NCBI GenBank assembly: GCA_016707205.1
Contig: JADJHZ010000007.1
Location: forward strand, 62,001 to 126,000
Origin: Haliscomenobacter sp.
GTDB lineage: Bacteria; Bacteroidota; Bacteroidia; Chitinophagales; Saprospiraceae
DNA length: 64,000 nucleotides
Direction: 5' to 3'
Shown here piece by piece: positions 40,474-49,479 of this stretch. The notes under the pieces are model-generated. The model had not been told where the DNA came from. It saw only the letters and a list, made by a program, of their open reading frames with translations, and did not search any database. The number at the start of each line of letters is the position of its first letter. The first letter of the stretch is position 1. The position numbers and the translations under genes were made by a program.

Positions 40474-41415
40474 ATGCAACCGGCAATGGATTTTCTGATC
40501 AAGGAGGAGCAGCTTTATTCGGGGGCCCTGAGTTGCAGGGGGTGCGGATGGGCGTTGTTGGCGCGGCATCTGACCAGCATATTGGGGCCGGATGCGGTAT
40601 ATGTGGCGCCGGCGTCCTGTTTTTCCATTATTTCGGGTCCTTACCCATTAAACGAGCTGAAATCGACGGTTGTGCATACGGTGTTTGCTGCGGCGCCGGC
40701 TACGGCTACGGGTGTTCGGGCCGCGATGGACCGGCAGGGGAAAAAGGACGTTCCGGTGGTAATCCTCGCCGGGGATGGAGGAACCTTCGATATCGGGTTT
40801 CAGGCGCTCTCCGGCGCTGCATCCAGGGGGGAAAATATCCTTTACATTGTGAACAACAACGGGGCTTATATGAACACCGGGGTGCAAACCAGTTCGGCAA
40901 CCCCCTATGGCGCTATAACAACCACGAACCCGGATGGGAGCTTCAAAAAAACCTGGCCCAAAGACCTGATGGGTATTATTGCCGCCCACAACCTGCCTTA
41001 TGCGGCCACCTGTTCTCTGGCCTTTCTGGAAGATTTCAGGGAAAAAGTAGAAAAAGCAAAACGTATGGAAGGCTTCCGGCTGTTGATGATCGACGGCCCC
41101 TGCCCGCCAGGACATAAAACCGATCCGGGCCAATCCATTCAAATCGCGCGCCTGGCGGTGGAAGCGCGGCTTTTCCCCCTTTTTGAGGTAGAGCGCCAGC
41201 AGTACCGCATCAATTACCGGTCTGCTTCGCCCATTCCTACCGCCGAATGCCTCAAACTCCAGGGCCGGTTCAAGCACCTTTTTCAACCTGAGAACAAGCA
41301 GATGCTTCAGGACATCCAGGAACACACCGATGAATATTGGGACCGCTTGCTCAAACTCGAGGAGATTAGCCGGAACCATAATGTCTCTACCGTTCGAACC
41401 GTACAGGCAGGATAA
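40474..41415 (+). CDS. 2-oxoacid:acceptor oxidoreductase, beta subunit
   Basis: A 313-residue beta subunit (PorB type) that binds thiamine diphosphate and one [4Fe-4S] cluster. The ThDP/Mg motif runs from AGDGGTFDIGF (99-109) to VNNNGAYMNTG (126-136). Cluster cysteines are Cys21 and Cys24 (CRGCG), Cys49 and Cys180 (AATCS). The start ATG at 40474 lies after the repeat mosaic; a second ATG follows at 40486. The unusual 342-base gap to the alpha gene is entirely repeat, so the operon seems to have been split by repeat insertion or assembly error. The gene is convergent with moaE, 10 bases apart. Confidence 0.92.
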   Translation: MQPAMDFLIKEEQLYSGALSCRGCGWALLARHLTSILGPDAVYVAPASCFSIISGPYPLNELKSTVVHTVFAAAPATATGVRAAMDRQGKKDVPVVILAGDGGTFDIGFQALSGAASRGENILYIVNNNGAYMNTGVQTSSATPYGAITTTNPDGSFKKTWPKDLMGIIAAHNLPYAATCSLAFLEDFREKVEKAKRMEGFRLLMIDGPCPPGHKTDPGQSIQIARLAVEARLFPLFEVERQQYRINYRSASPIPTAECLKLQGRFKHLFQPENKQMLQDIQEHTDEYWDRLLKLEEISRNHNVSTVRTVQAG

Positions 41416-41425
41416 AGCCGCGATC

Positions 41426-41842
41426 TCATGGATGCGCTGCAACCCACACTTCCCCATCCGTGAAGACTTCTTTTTTCCAGATAGGGACGGTTTCTTTGAG
41501 CGTATCGATACAAAACTGGCAGGCTTCGAAAGCAGCTTGGCGATGCGGGGTTGAAACGGCGATGACCACCGGAAGTTCTCCGATGTCCAGGACCCCGACT
41601 CGGTGGTGAATGACGACGCCAAGGGCATTCCACCTGTGTTGGGCGGTTTCCGCGATTTTTCGCATTTCCTTGATCGCCATGGGCGCATAGGCTTCGAATT
41701 CAAGGCGGATCACAGGTTTACCCTTTGTCGCGTTGCGGACGGCGCCAACAAATACCACGATGCCTCCTGCGCCAGGATGGCTTACCAAGGCGGCGCAAGC
41801 CCCGGGTTGAAGGGGGGTGTCCAGAAGTTGAATATCCAGCAT
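41426..41842 (-). CDS. moaE: Molybdopterin synthase catalytic subunit MoaE
   Basis: MoaE, with the thiocarboxylated small subunit MoaD, adds two sulfurs to cyclic pyranopterin monophosphate to give molybdopterin. The 138-residue protein has family motifs GGIVVFVGAVRN (about 28-38), LEFEAYAPMA (about 50-58), VVIHHRVGVLDIGE and the C-terminal PIWKKEVFTDG. The ATG at 41842 is chosen over an earlier TTG. moaD, moaA and moaC are not adjacent. The cofactor is needed by the molybdoenzyme at 9.9 kb. Confidence 0.94.
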   Translation of the reverse strand: MLDIQLLDTPLQPGACAALVSHPGAGGIVVFVGAVRNATKGKPVIRLEFEAYAPMAIKEMRKIAETAQHRWNALGVVIHHRVGVLDIGELPVVIAVSTPHRQAAFEACQFCIDTLKETVPIWKKEVFTDGEVWVAAHP

Positions 41843-41914
41843 AGGGCCCAACGGCTTCGGTTATTTGGTTCGAAGGCAAAATACGCCGAATCAGGTCTTG
41901 ACAAAAGGAATCTG

Positions 41915-42919
41915 TTACATCTTTATTTCTTCGTCGGAAGCCAGGACTCCCAGGTACAGGATGCGCCCACCGGTCTGGTTGATGGGGTCGGAGCTTTTTC
42001 CGATCAGGAGTCCGTCTTCTGGCGCATAGTATTCCTTGATCAGATCGCCGAAAATATTGCGGAGTGTAGCGATAGGCTGACCCTGCCGGACGGTATCCCC
42101 CAAATTGGGTTGAACAGACAAAATTCCTCCGGTGTCGGAGAATACCCAATACGCATTGCGGCAAATAGTGGGCCGGGAAACCGGGATTTCAATTTCTCCC
42201 TCTTCCATGCCAAGATCGTGAAGGAGGTTATGGATGCCGGTCAGACCGGTCCGGATGATTCCGCGCTGGAACGATTGAGGGTTTCCAACCTCCAGCGCAA
42301 TGGAGTGAATACCCAGAGAGTCTGCAACCCCACGCAGGGAACCATCGCTGGGAGGGCTGTGCACGATGATAGGGGCGTTTTGCAGCAGAGCCATCCGGCG
42401 AGTGACGGGGTCTTCCAGATCGGCCTTCACATGGTAGGAGTTCTCCCTCCCAAACCCTGCCGTATGGAGATCGATAAGGTAATCGACATGCCGTATCAGC
42501 CGGTCGACAATACGGTAAGCATACACCTGGGCGGCGTTGCCGTCTTCCCGGCCAGGCATGATGGCATTCAGGTCCGACTCTTCAAAAAAACGCCGTTGCC
42601 GCTGCAGTACCGCCGGCACGTTCATCACCGGAACCCCTACCAGCGTGCCGTGGAGGCGGGTTGGATCAATCTCCCGGAAAAGCCGCTGGATCACTGGAAT
42701 CCCATTGATCTCGTTGCCATGAACTGCGGCGGTGAGCCCTAACACGGGACCTTTTTCCGGGCCTTTCGCCACGAATACGGGAACACTGACCGGGGTTCCC
42801 ATCCCATCAGTAATAAGCTGAAGCCAGAAACGGTGGATCTTTCCGGCCTGGATTTTGTTCAGTTCCAGCTGGGAAACAATAGGTACGTTTCCGGAAGTAA
42901 AAAAAGGACCGGCAGGCAT
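41915..42919 (-). CDS. Succinylglutamate desuccinylase/aspartoacylase-family zinc hydrolase
   Basis: A 334-residue M14-like hydrolase. The zinc site is visible as AVHGNEING (HxxE, about 65-73) and DLHTAGF (second His, about 150). Family enzymes remove an acyl group from N-acyl aspartate or glutamate; the RimB branch cuts poly-glutamate tails. The C-terminal 80 residues form a beta-sandwich-like part (GGILSVQPNLGDTVRQGQPI) typical of the AstE/AspA group. It follows the ATP-grasp gene by 73 bases on the same strand. A ligase-hydrolase pair acting on the same amino-acid conjugate, as RimK and RimB do, is an attractive but unproven reading. Confidence 0.85.
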   Translation of the reverse strand: MPAGPFFTSGNVPIVSQLELNKIQAGKIHRFWLQLITDGMGTPVSVPVFVAKGPEKGPVLGLTAAVHGNEINGIPVIQRLFREIDPTRLHGTLVGVPVMNVPAVLQRQRRFFEESDLNAIMPGREDGNAAQVYAYRIVDRLIRHVDYLIDLHTAGFGRENSYHVKADLEDPVTRRMALLQNAPIIVHSPPSDGSLRGVADSLGIHSIALEVGNPQSFQRGIIRTGLTGIHNLLHDLGMEEGEIEIPVSRPTICRNAYWVFSDTGGILSVQPNLGDTVRQGQPIATLRNIFGDLIKEYYAPEDGLLIGKSSDPINQTGGRILYLGVLASDEEIKM

Positions 42920-42992
42920 AAGCGGAATACAACTTTTGGTACAATGCCCTAAAGTAGTTAATCAGCTGGAAAAAGAGGCATCATCTGGCTCC

Positions 42993-44454
42993 TTACTGAA
43001 GAATTTCGTTCAACAGGGCTGGATCGTCGTTCAGCGATTTAAACAGCCGCATCCGGAACCGGCCCTGTTTATTGAGGAGGGTGTCGGCCATTTTATCGAT
43101 AGCCACCGTAGAGAGGACGGTCTGGATATAAGCTTCGATCAAATCGTCCACTCCAATCCCGAGTTTGTTAAAATCCCTCCGGTCCATGAGGACAAGGCGG
43201 TTGGTGTCGCTATCCCAGGTGCCATCCGGGTTTTTGATCGACAGGTTGGTGCCCAGCATATCCCAGGAATCGCTGCCGGTATCAATCTCGTCTTCCAGGG
43301 GTTTTCTGGCCCGGCGGGCGTATACGCATAGCGGCAGCAACCCGTTCTCGGTGGAACTGATCATCATTCGCACATCGGCAACAAACGTCTTCCCTTTGGA
43401 ACTGGGGATAGTCCCTACGTGGTATAGCTTCCCGGAGGAGGTGGTAGAACTCCACTGGTAGTTTCCGATCAGGCTCTGCACGATAAATCGGCTGTAGGGG
43501 AAATCCTGTTTCATAAATGCTTCCAGTTCCGTTTCGGAGACAATGGTGAAAACCCCTTGGCCGGCATTGCTGTAGGGGATTTTGACCACGGCCTGTCCGC
43601 CCAAGGTTTTAACCCAAAGCGGGATCTCTTCTTTGCTGACATCCCAAATCGTATGCGGCGTGTTGATTTTTAGACCCATTTCTTCCAGTTCGGCATTGAA
43701 AAAATCATAGGCTTTGGCAGCCACCATCTTGTTGCGTCCGCCGGCCAGGCAAGCAAGGGTGGGATTAAGGATGCGGGTTTTGGTATGCAGAGGAATCCGG
43801 TTCCAGGGGCGTTGGGTCACATAGCGGAAAGCTGCACGGATAGGAATCCAGGTGTCTTCAGCATCCCGGACTTCCAGAATACCGTCCACGAAACGAATGG
43901 GTAGGTTGGGATCGTCCTCAAAACAGGGCACAAAATAAACCGGCTCCTGAAACACATCGGCGATGACCGCCGCATAGCCGGAAACCTCCATAAAGTTTTT
44001 GTCGTACAGCACCGCCAACCCGCCTTGTACCGGCAGGCGTTTGCGTTGGAGCAAAGGCGCAAAGGTGCGTTCGACCAGCCGCCGGTAACTTCCCTGCTCC
44101 TGGTGATCCTCCAGAAGGGGCATCGATTTCTGACCGGAAGGGCAGGAGTTGTTCTCAATGATCACCATCTGCCGTTTCCCTCCGGCAGAAGTCACGTTGA
44201 GCAGATCCGCTCCCGCCCAAAGAAAGTGGCGGCAGTTGTAGGATAGCAAGATCCAGCAAGTACTGGCGCTTCACCTTTGGATGCAGGTGACAGTACCGGT
44301 TGACGATGCGTTCCCGGTCGAGATTGAAGAAAAAAGCTACCGACGTGTGGATCGTTGCGTGAAGCGCTTTGGGGTACCAATGCTTGTGCGCTTCGAACTC
44401 TCCCGGCCGGACGAGCACGGTCAATCGGGCAGACGTGAATTCAGCAGTTGCCAT
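42993..44454 (-). CDS. ATP-grasp-like ligase, apparent frameshift near the N-terminus
   Basis: The long frame (42993-44249) has ATP-grasp features: a phosphate-binding-loop-like GGQAVVKIPYSNAGQGVFTI, FIVQSLIGNYQW, and an acidic ADVRMMISSTENG. The start of that frame (RHFLWAGADLLNVT) has no start codon except a TTG. Upstream, in a frame one base away, an ATG at 44454 opens MATAEFTSARLTVLVRPGEFEAHKHWYPKALHATIHTS style sequence, which joins as QYLLD then LLSYNCRHFLWAG if one base near 44250 is removed. The complete protein would be about 485 residues. I know no named family; ATP-dependent ligation to an amino acid is inferred from the fold. Confidence 0.7.
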
Positions 44455-44570
44455 CCAGGTAAGAATTAATGGAAAAGGATGTAAAATCAGTTGCGCCAAT
44501 ACGCCGCAAAGTAACAGCGAATTCCCCACTAAATGAACTGGATGGCGTTAAATTTAGAGCCTGAGCGCCA

Positions 44571-44732
44571 TTAAGTCAGCTCATCTTCGTTTTGTAAAAG
44601 CCAATGTTTCGGGTTGTTGTACTTGGGTTTCTCCCGAACCAGCTTTTTGCGTTTCAGCTTTGATTCTGTTTGCTGGTCATTTGCTGTTGGTTGCTGGTCC
44701 TTCCGTTTGGGATCTTTTTTCTTTTTCAGCAT
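44571..44732 (-). CDS. Small basic protein, doubtful
   Basis: A 53-residue Lys-rich frame (MLKKKKDPKRKD start, ending PKHWLLQNEDELT) with a clean ATG and stop, upstream of the ATP-grasp gene on the same strand. The Gln/Thr-rich middle (QQPTANDQQTESK) looks like low-complexity sequence. The ordered C-terminus is the only hint that it is translated. I do not recognise a family. Confidence 0.3.
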   Translation of the reverse strand: MLKKKKDPKRKDQQPTANDQQTESKLKRKKLVREKPKYNNPKHWLLQNEDELT

Positions 44733-44933
44733 GATACCACTTTTTCGCCCAAAAATGCAAAGCATTTTTGAATTGCGCGAAATTTTTTTTCATGCTTTTT
44801 GTTCCTCCTGTTGAACTAATAACCAATTTATCCACCGTGAAATAGAAAAATTCATTGTTTTGTAAAACAACAGGCAGGTTACTCCTCCCGATCAAAGGCT
44901 ATAATCCGGTCACCCCTATGGGGTTGATCGTTG

Positions 44934-45025
44934 CACACTACTGGACATTTTGGAAACTAGACCTTCCAGGTTTCGCAAACCTGGAAGGTCAGGGCGCCAG
45001 GAAAATGAAAATGTCAAGTAGTGTG
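44934..45025. mobile_element. 92-base MITE with 9-base target duplication
   Basis: The ends are 18-base inverted repeats with one mismatch: CACACTACTGGACATTTT (44934-44951) and AAAATGTCAAGTAGTGTG (45008-45025). They are flanked by an exact 9-base direct repeat TGATCGTTG (44925-44933 and 45026-45034), the footprint of transposition. The centre is a perfect 14-base hairpin, GACCTTCCAGGTTT (44960-44973) with its complement (44977-44990). There is no coding capacity, so it must be moved by a transposase encoded elsewhere. The hairpin is shared with the 21841-21961 repeat. Confidence 0.85.
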
Positions 45026-45053
45026 TGATCGTTGTTCCGTCTCCCGTCCACCG

Positions 45054-47459
45054 TCACTCCGTGCGGATAAACGCGGCCCTTCTGGGGGCAGGCATAGCGG
45101 ATTGTTCCCCCCGAACGGCCTTCCAGATGATCTCATTAAACAGCAAGTCGGGCGCCTGGTCCTCCTTGTCGAGATTCAGGGCGAAAGATTGATCCGAAAG
45201 CCGGGTATGGTAGGCATTCCGGGCGTCGAGATCAATCCGGGCAGGCACGTGGGTGAACGGCGTCAGGTTGGGCGTTTTGGAGAAGCAGGCATACATGGGG
45301 CGGGCGGCCGCATCGAACTGGGTCATCGGAGGAAGCCCGAAGATCAGCTCTATGGTGCGGAGCATGGAAGCCGTGGAGTACATGCTGTGTTCTACGTGTT
45401 TGCGTTTGGTATAGGGGCTGATTACCAAAGCCGGCGACCGGTGGGCGTCTATGTGATCGGGCCCGTTCTGCGCGTCGTCTTCCAGGATAAAAATGGCCGC
45501 CTCTTTCCAGATCGGGCTTTTGGAAATATACTCTACAAACAGGCCGACCGCCAGATCGTTATCCGCCACCATCGCAGCCGGAGTTGGCGAACCCCCGCGG
45601 GCGCCTGCCGTATGGTCGTTGCCAAACCGGACGATATTGAGCTGTGTGAGGGCATTGGTATAGAGCAATGAATCGAAGTCGGCCTTCCATCGCTCAAACC
45701 GGAAAATATCCTGAATGCTCAGGTTGTATCCCGGAAAAGTAGGGCTGGCGTGGCCTTTCAACGACTCCAGGTAGGTTTGGTCGAGGTTGGCAAATTCGCC
45801 ATAGGTGCGGTAGCTCACCCCTTTTCGTTTGGCATTGTCCCAAAGGAAGCCCGTTTTGGGATACGCTATGGGACGGCTGCCTTCGTAGTCGTAGGTGCCG
45901 CCTCGTCCACCGTAGCTGGTAGGCCAGGTTTTTTCGACATAGTCGTTCGCATAGGCGCCCGTGGACCAGTTGTGACCATCGGCGCTTACTTCGGCGTCGA
46001 CGTAAAAGTTGTCCAGCAGCGCAAATTCCCTTGCCAGGGCGTGCTGGTTGGGGGTTACCGAATCCGGAAACAGGCACAGCGACGGATCTCCATTCCCTTC
46101 CGGCATATCTCCAAAGACCTGATCGTAGGTGCGGTTCTCCTTGATCACGTAGAAAACGTATTTGATCGGAGAAGGCTTACCCACTTCCATGGGGATGGGG
46201 TTGCCGAATTCGCCCTCCGCGTGCAGTTCTTTTTCCTTGGAATAGGGCGTATTTTCGTACACCCAACGGGTATAATTGACGATATCGATCGCATCCGGCT
46301 GCGGGACTATAGATAGCGATCCCTTGAAAAGTCCGCCAATATACTGGGTTTCGGGAGTTCGGCGGGTAACCGGGTCGGGACCTTTAGGGTTGGCCATGGA
46401 GCCGGTATTGCCTTTGCCGTTGGCAACGTACACCTTCTCATTTGCCACGCGCACCGACGTAGGATACCACCCGGTAGGGATAAAGCCTTCGGACCTGGAT
46501 TTGCCCTTTGCAGACACATCGAATACCGCCAGGCAGTTGTTATCGGCGTTGGCTACGTACAGGGTTTTCCCATCCGGCGTAAGGGCAAGGGAATTGGCGG
46601 TGCTTCCGGTCGGCGCATTCGGATATAGCGAGGTCGTGATCAGCTCCGACATTTTTCCCTGTTTCAGGTCTACCACGGCTACGGCATTATCGTCGGCGCA
46701 GGCGACGTACAGCAAAGAGCCATCCGGATTCAGAACCATCTCATTGGGATGAAGGGCAACGGGAATGGTGGACGCGATCTTTTGCGTCTTGATGTCGTAC
46801 ACGGCAATAGCCGCGCCTCCCCAGAGGGAAATGTACAATTGGGTTTGGTCTTTTGAAAGCAGGCAGGCATAGGCTTCTGCTGCAAGGTCTATCCGGTTCG
46901 CCAGTTTCCTGGAGGCAATGTCGGCAATGAATAAGCCGGAGCGTCCGTCCTTGCTCACCGTATATAAGGTTTTCCCGTCGGCGTCTACGGCAATCCCTGC
47001 AGGGGAGATATTGTCGTTGGGCCAAGGCCTGGCCAGGGCGATGGAATCCCGGTACGTCAGGCGGCTGCCGTCAAAATCGTACATCCGGATGCAGTTGTCG
47101 TAGCCCCCGGAGGCGTACAAGGTTTTTTCTCCCGGATGCCAGGCCAGTCCATACCAGGCTTTGGGAATAGAGAGCTCCTGAAGTACTTTTTTCGACTCCA
47201 GGTCGACCACCGTGAGGCTGTGGGCGCTTTGCCCGTTGTTGGTGGCGATGGCCCGTTTGCCATTGGCTGTCAGGAGGATCTGAAGCGGCAGGTCGCCCAG
47301 TGGGAGGTGTTCGCCCACCGGCGTCAGAGACCACCCGTTGGGCAGGCCGATGCGTTTGGGGGGCGTCATTTGTTTAGTGGCAATTTTGGTTGCCTGTTGA
47401 TCGCAAGCGGAAAAAAAAACGGCAAAGAACAACAACGAGAAAAATAGGTTCTGGCGCAT
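45054..47459 (-). CDS. YncE-like propeller fused to phosphoesterase (alkaline phosphatase fold), lipoprotein
   Basis: An 801-residue lipoprotein (signal ending FFSAC, Cys19). Residues about 50-390 form a YncE/YVTN-type seven-bladed propeller with repeats such as DGKTLYTVSKDG, DGSLLYVACADDNAVAVVDL and DGKTLYVANADNNCLAVFDV. Residues about 410-780 belong to the phosphoesterase family of the alkaline phosphatase superfamily: FYVIKENRTYDQVFGDM, FYVDAEVSADGHNWSTGAYA, FGNDHTAG, and FILEDDAQNGPDHIDAHRSPALVISPY with metal ligands Asp and His. The substrate is unknown. It is divergent from mtnA. Confidence 0.9.
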   Translation of the reverse strand: MRQNLFFSLLFFAVFFSACDQQATKIATKQMTPPKRIGLPNGWSLTPVGEHLPLGDLPLQILLTANGKRAIATNNGQSAHSLTVVDLESKKVLQELSIPKAWYGLAWHPGEKTLYASGGYDNCIRMYDFDGSRLTYRDSIALARPWPNDNISPAGIAVDADGKTLYTVSKDGRSGLFIADIASRKLANRIDLAAEAYACLLSKDQTQLYISLWGGAAIAVYDIKTQKIASTIPVALHPNEMVLNPDGSLLYVACADDNAVAVVDLKQGKMSELITTSLYPNAPTGSTANSLALTPDGKTLYVANADNNCLAVFDVSAKGKSRSEGFIPTGWYPTSVRVANEKVYVANGKGNTGSMANPKGPDPVTRRTPETQYIGGLFKGSLSIVPQPDAIDIVNYTRWVYENTPYSKEKELHAEGEFGNPIPMEVGKPSPIKYVFYVIKENRTYDQVFGDMPEGNGDPSLCLFPDSVTPNQHALAREFALLDNFYVDAEVSADGHNWSTGAYANDYVEKTWPTSYGGRGGTYDYEGSRPIAYPKTGFLWDNAKRKGVSYRTYGEFANLDQTYLESLKGHASPTFPGYNLSIQDIFRFERWKADFDSLLYTNALTQLNIVRFGNDHTAGARGGSPTPAAMVADNDLAVGLFVEYISKSPIWKEAAIFILEDDAQNGPDHIDAHRSPALVISPYTKRKHVEHSMYSTASMLRTIELIFGLPPMTQFDAAARPMYACFSKTPNLTPFTHVPARIDLDARNAYHTRLSDQSFALNLDKEDQAPDLLFNEIIWKAVRGEQSAMPAPRRAAFIRTE

Positions 47460-47612
47460 GGAAAAGCTTTTTTGTGAAGTTAGGGTTTATTGAACCCCCA
47501 TCGGGAATGTTTCAGGTAAAATATTTGTGAACTTTAGTCGGGAAGTCCCGGAATGTGCCAGACGGCTCGGATATTCCTTTTACTTTTACCCGGTTCATTA
47601 GAAAAAAGCAGC

Positions 47613-48734
47613 ATGAAAATCAATGGCGTTTCCTACCGGACCATTTGGACGGAAGGCGATCTTCCCGAAGAGGTCTTTACCTTTGATCAGCGCTTGTTCC
47701 CGTTTGAGCTAAAAAAAGCAGTTTTGCGGACGTCCGAAGACGCTGCGCTCGCCATCGAGCAGATGCTGGTCCGGGGGGCGCCTCTGATCGGGGCTACCGC
47801 CGCCTTCGGTTTCTATCTCGCCGCCCGGGAAGCCCCGGAAGGAGAAGGCGGGTGGGTTTACCTTCAGGAACGCGCGGCCCGGTTGCGCCAAACCCGGCCT
47901 ACCGCCGTGGATCTGTTCCATGCCATTGATCTTTCGGTGCAGGCAACGGCGCCGGCTCGTACCCAAGCGGATCGTATCCGGCGGGCTTTGCAGGCAGCGC
48001 TTGATTTTGCCAATCAAAGCGCGGAACAATGCTGGCTCATCGGTCAGCATGGGTTGGGTCTAATCCGCGAGATCAGTGAACGGAAGCCAGGGCAGGCGGT
48101 CAACATCCTCACCCATTGCAATGCTGGATGGCTGGCCTGTATCGATTACGGCACGGCCACTGCGCCCATATACGCCGCCCATGACCTGGGAATCCCCGTC
48201 CACGTCTGGGTGGATGAAACCCGGCCTCGGAACCAGGGCAGTAAGATCACCGCTTTCGAACTGGGACAGCACGGCGTCCCGCATACCGTTATCCCTGACA
48301 ATACCGGAGGACACCTCATGCAGCATGGAATGGTTGATCTCGTCCTGGTGGGCACCGACCGCACCACCCGGGAGGGAGATGTGGCCAACAAAATTGGCAC
48401 TTACCTCAAGGCGCTCGCTGCCAAAGACAATGGCGTGCCTTTCTACGTCGGGCTGCCGTCCAGTTCGCTCGACTTTTCCCTCGGCAATGGCCTGGTGGAA
48501 ATCCCCATAGAGGAGCGCAGCGAAGCGGAAGTCAAATACTTTTGGGGCATGGAAAACGGGCAAATCCGCCAGGTGCTGACCATGCCTGAGGAAAGCAAGG
48601 CGGCTAATTATGGGTTCGATGTCACCCCTGCCCGCCTGGTCACCGGGTTGATCACCGAACGCGGTATTTGTCCGGCCAGCGAAGGAGGGATCTTATCGTT
48701 GTTCCCGGAAAGAAGCCTTAAGAAAACGCCATAA
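47613..48734 (+). CDS. mtnA: S-methyl-5-thioribose-1-phosphate isomerase
   Basis: MtnA converts 5-methylthioribose 1-phosphate to 5-methylthioribulose 1-phosphate in methionine salvage from methylthioadenosine. The 373-residue protein has RGAPLIGATAAFG (about 54-66), catalytic Cys169 in THCNAGWLA, and Asp249 in GTDRTTREGDVANKIGTY. The ATG at 47613 gives the family start MKINGVSYRTI; the frame opens earlier at 47553. A TACTTTTA element about 25 bases upstream may be the promoter. It is co-transcribed with a class II aldolase gene 3 bases downstream. Confidence 0.95.
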   Translation: MKINGVSYRTIWTEGDLPEEVFTFDQRLFPFELKKAVLRTSEDAALAIEQMLVRGAPLIGATAAFGFYLAAREAPEGEGGWVYLQERAARLRQTRPTAVDLFHAIDLSVQATAPARTQADRIRRALQAALDFANQSAEQCWLIGQHGLGLIREISERKPGQAVNILTHCNAGWLACIDYGTATAPIYAAHDLGIPVHVWVDETRPRNQGSKITAFELGQHGVPHTVIPDNTGGHLMQHGMVDLVLVGTDRTTREGDVANKIGTYLKALAAKDNGVPFYVGLPSSSLDFSLGNGLVEIPIEERSEAEVKYFWGMENGQIRQVLTMPEESKAANYGFDVTPARLVTGLITERGICPASEGGILSLFPERSLKKTP

Positions 48735-48737
48735 CGG

Positions 48738-49346
48738 ATGCAGACCGACGAAGGGTATATCAAATTTCAGGCGCACTGGACGCAGACACCGCCGTTCCCT
48801 GACGGGGAGATAGAAGAACTCGCCTATTGGAGGCAACGCTGTTTTGAGGAAGGATGGATAGGGGCATATCCCGACGGGATCGGATTTGGCAACATCAGTT
48901 GCCGGAGCGGCGATACGGGTCGGTTTTTCATCACCGGCTCGGCTACCGGCAATTTTTCGGTGTTAAGCGCTGCGCATTTTGCCATGGTGAGTAAAGCGAA
49001 CTATCAGGGAAACGAACTTTGGTGCTCCGGACCTGCGATTGCCTCCTCCGAGTCGATGAGCCATGCCGCCGTATATGAAGCCTGCCCGGAGGTAAACGGC
49101 GTCATCCACATTCACAACCTGGTCATGTGGGACCACCTCATGGAGGCCGGATGGGCTACCGATCCGGGGGCTACCTACGGCTCTCCGGAAATGGCTTACT
49201 CTATCCTCCGGCTGCTCCGGGAAACCGAACTCCGCAGCCAAAAAATCTTTGCGATGCAAGACCACTACGAAGGGGTTTTTGCCTTTGGAGCTACGTTGGA
49301 GGAGGCGTTTGAACGGCTGATGACGTTTAGGCGTTGGGACGTTTAG
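48738..49346 (+). CDS. Class II aldolase/adducin family protein, probable methylthioribulose-phosphate enzyme
   Basis: A 202-residue zinc enzyme of the class II aldolase fold: GNISCR (about 51-56), zinc ligands in VIHIHNL (about 117-123) and a third His in MQDHYEGVFAFG. Three bases after mtnA, it should act on methylthioribulose 1-phosphate, either as the MtnB dehydratase of classical methionine salvage or as the aldolase of the DHAP shunt that yields dihydroxyacetone phosphate. Later enzymes of classical salvage (MtnC, MtnD, MtnK) are not in this window. The stop codon lies inside a short tandem repeat. Confidence 0.85.
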   Translation: MQTDEGYIKFQAHWTQTPPFPDGEIEELAYWRQRCFEEGWIGAYPDGIGFGNISCRSGDTGRFFITGSATGNFSVLSAAHFAMVSKANYQGNELWCSGPAIASSESMSHAAVYEACPEVNGVIHIHNLVMWDHLMEAGWATDPGATYGSPEMAYSILRLLRETELRSQKIFAMQDHYEGVFAFGATLEEAFERLMTFRRWDV

Positions 49347-49347
49347 G

Positions 49348-49475
49348 CGTTTAGGCGTTAGGGCGTTAGGGACTGTTTATAGCCAGACTTAATTTTGAGC
49401 TGAAAATCATTTTTTCGATAAAAAACCTGCCCTCTGAATAACTCCCTAACCCCTAAACACCCTAACGCCTAAACG
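49348..49475. repeat. Short-period repeats forming an inverted pair between convergent genes
   Basis: Units such as GTTTAGGC and GTTAGGGC are repeated after the aldolase stop, and their complements before the next gene. A 16-base arm CGTTTAGGCGTTAGGG (49348-49363) is exactly complementary to 49460-49475. The pair could fold into a long hairpin in transcripts from either side and act as a bidirectional terminator. Confidence 0.6.
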
Positions 49476-49479
49476 ATTT

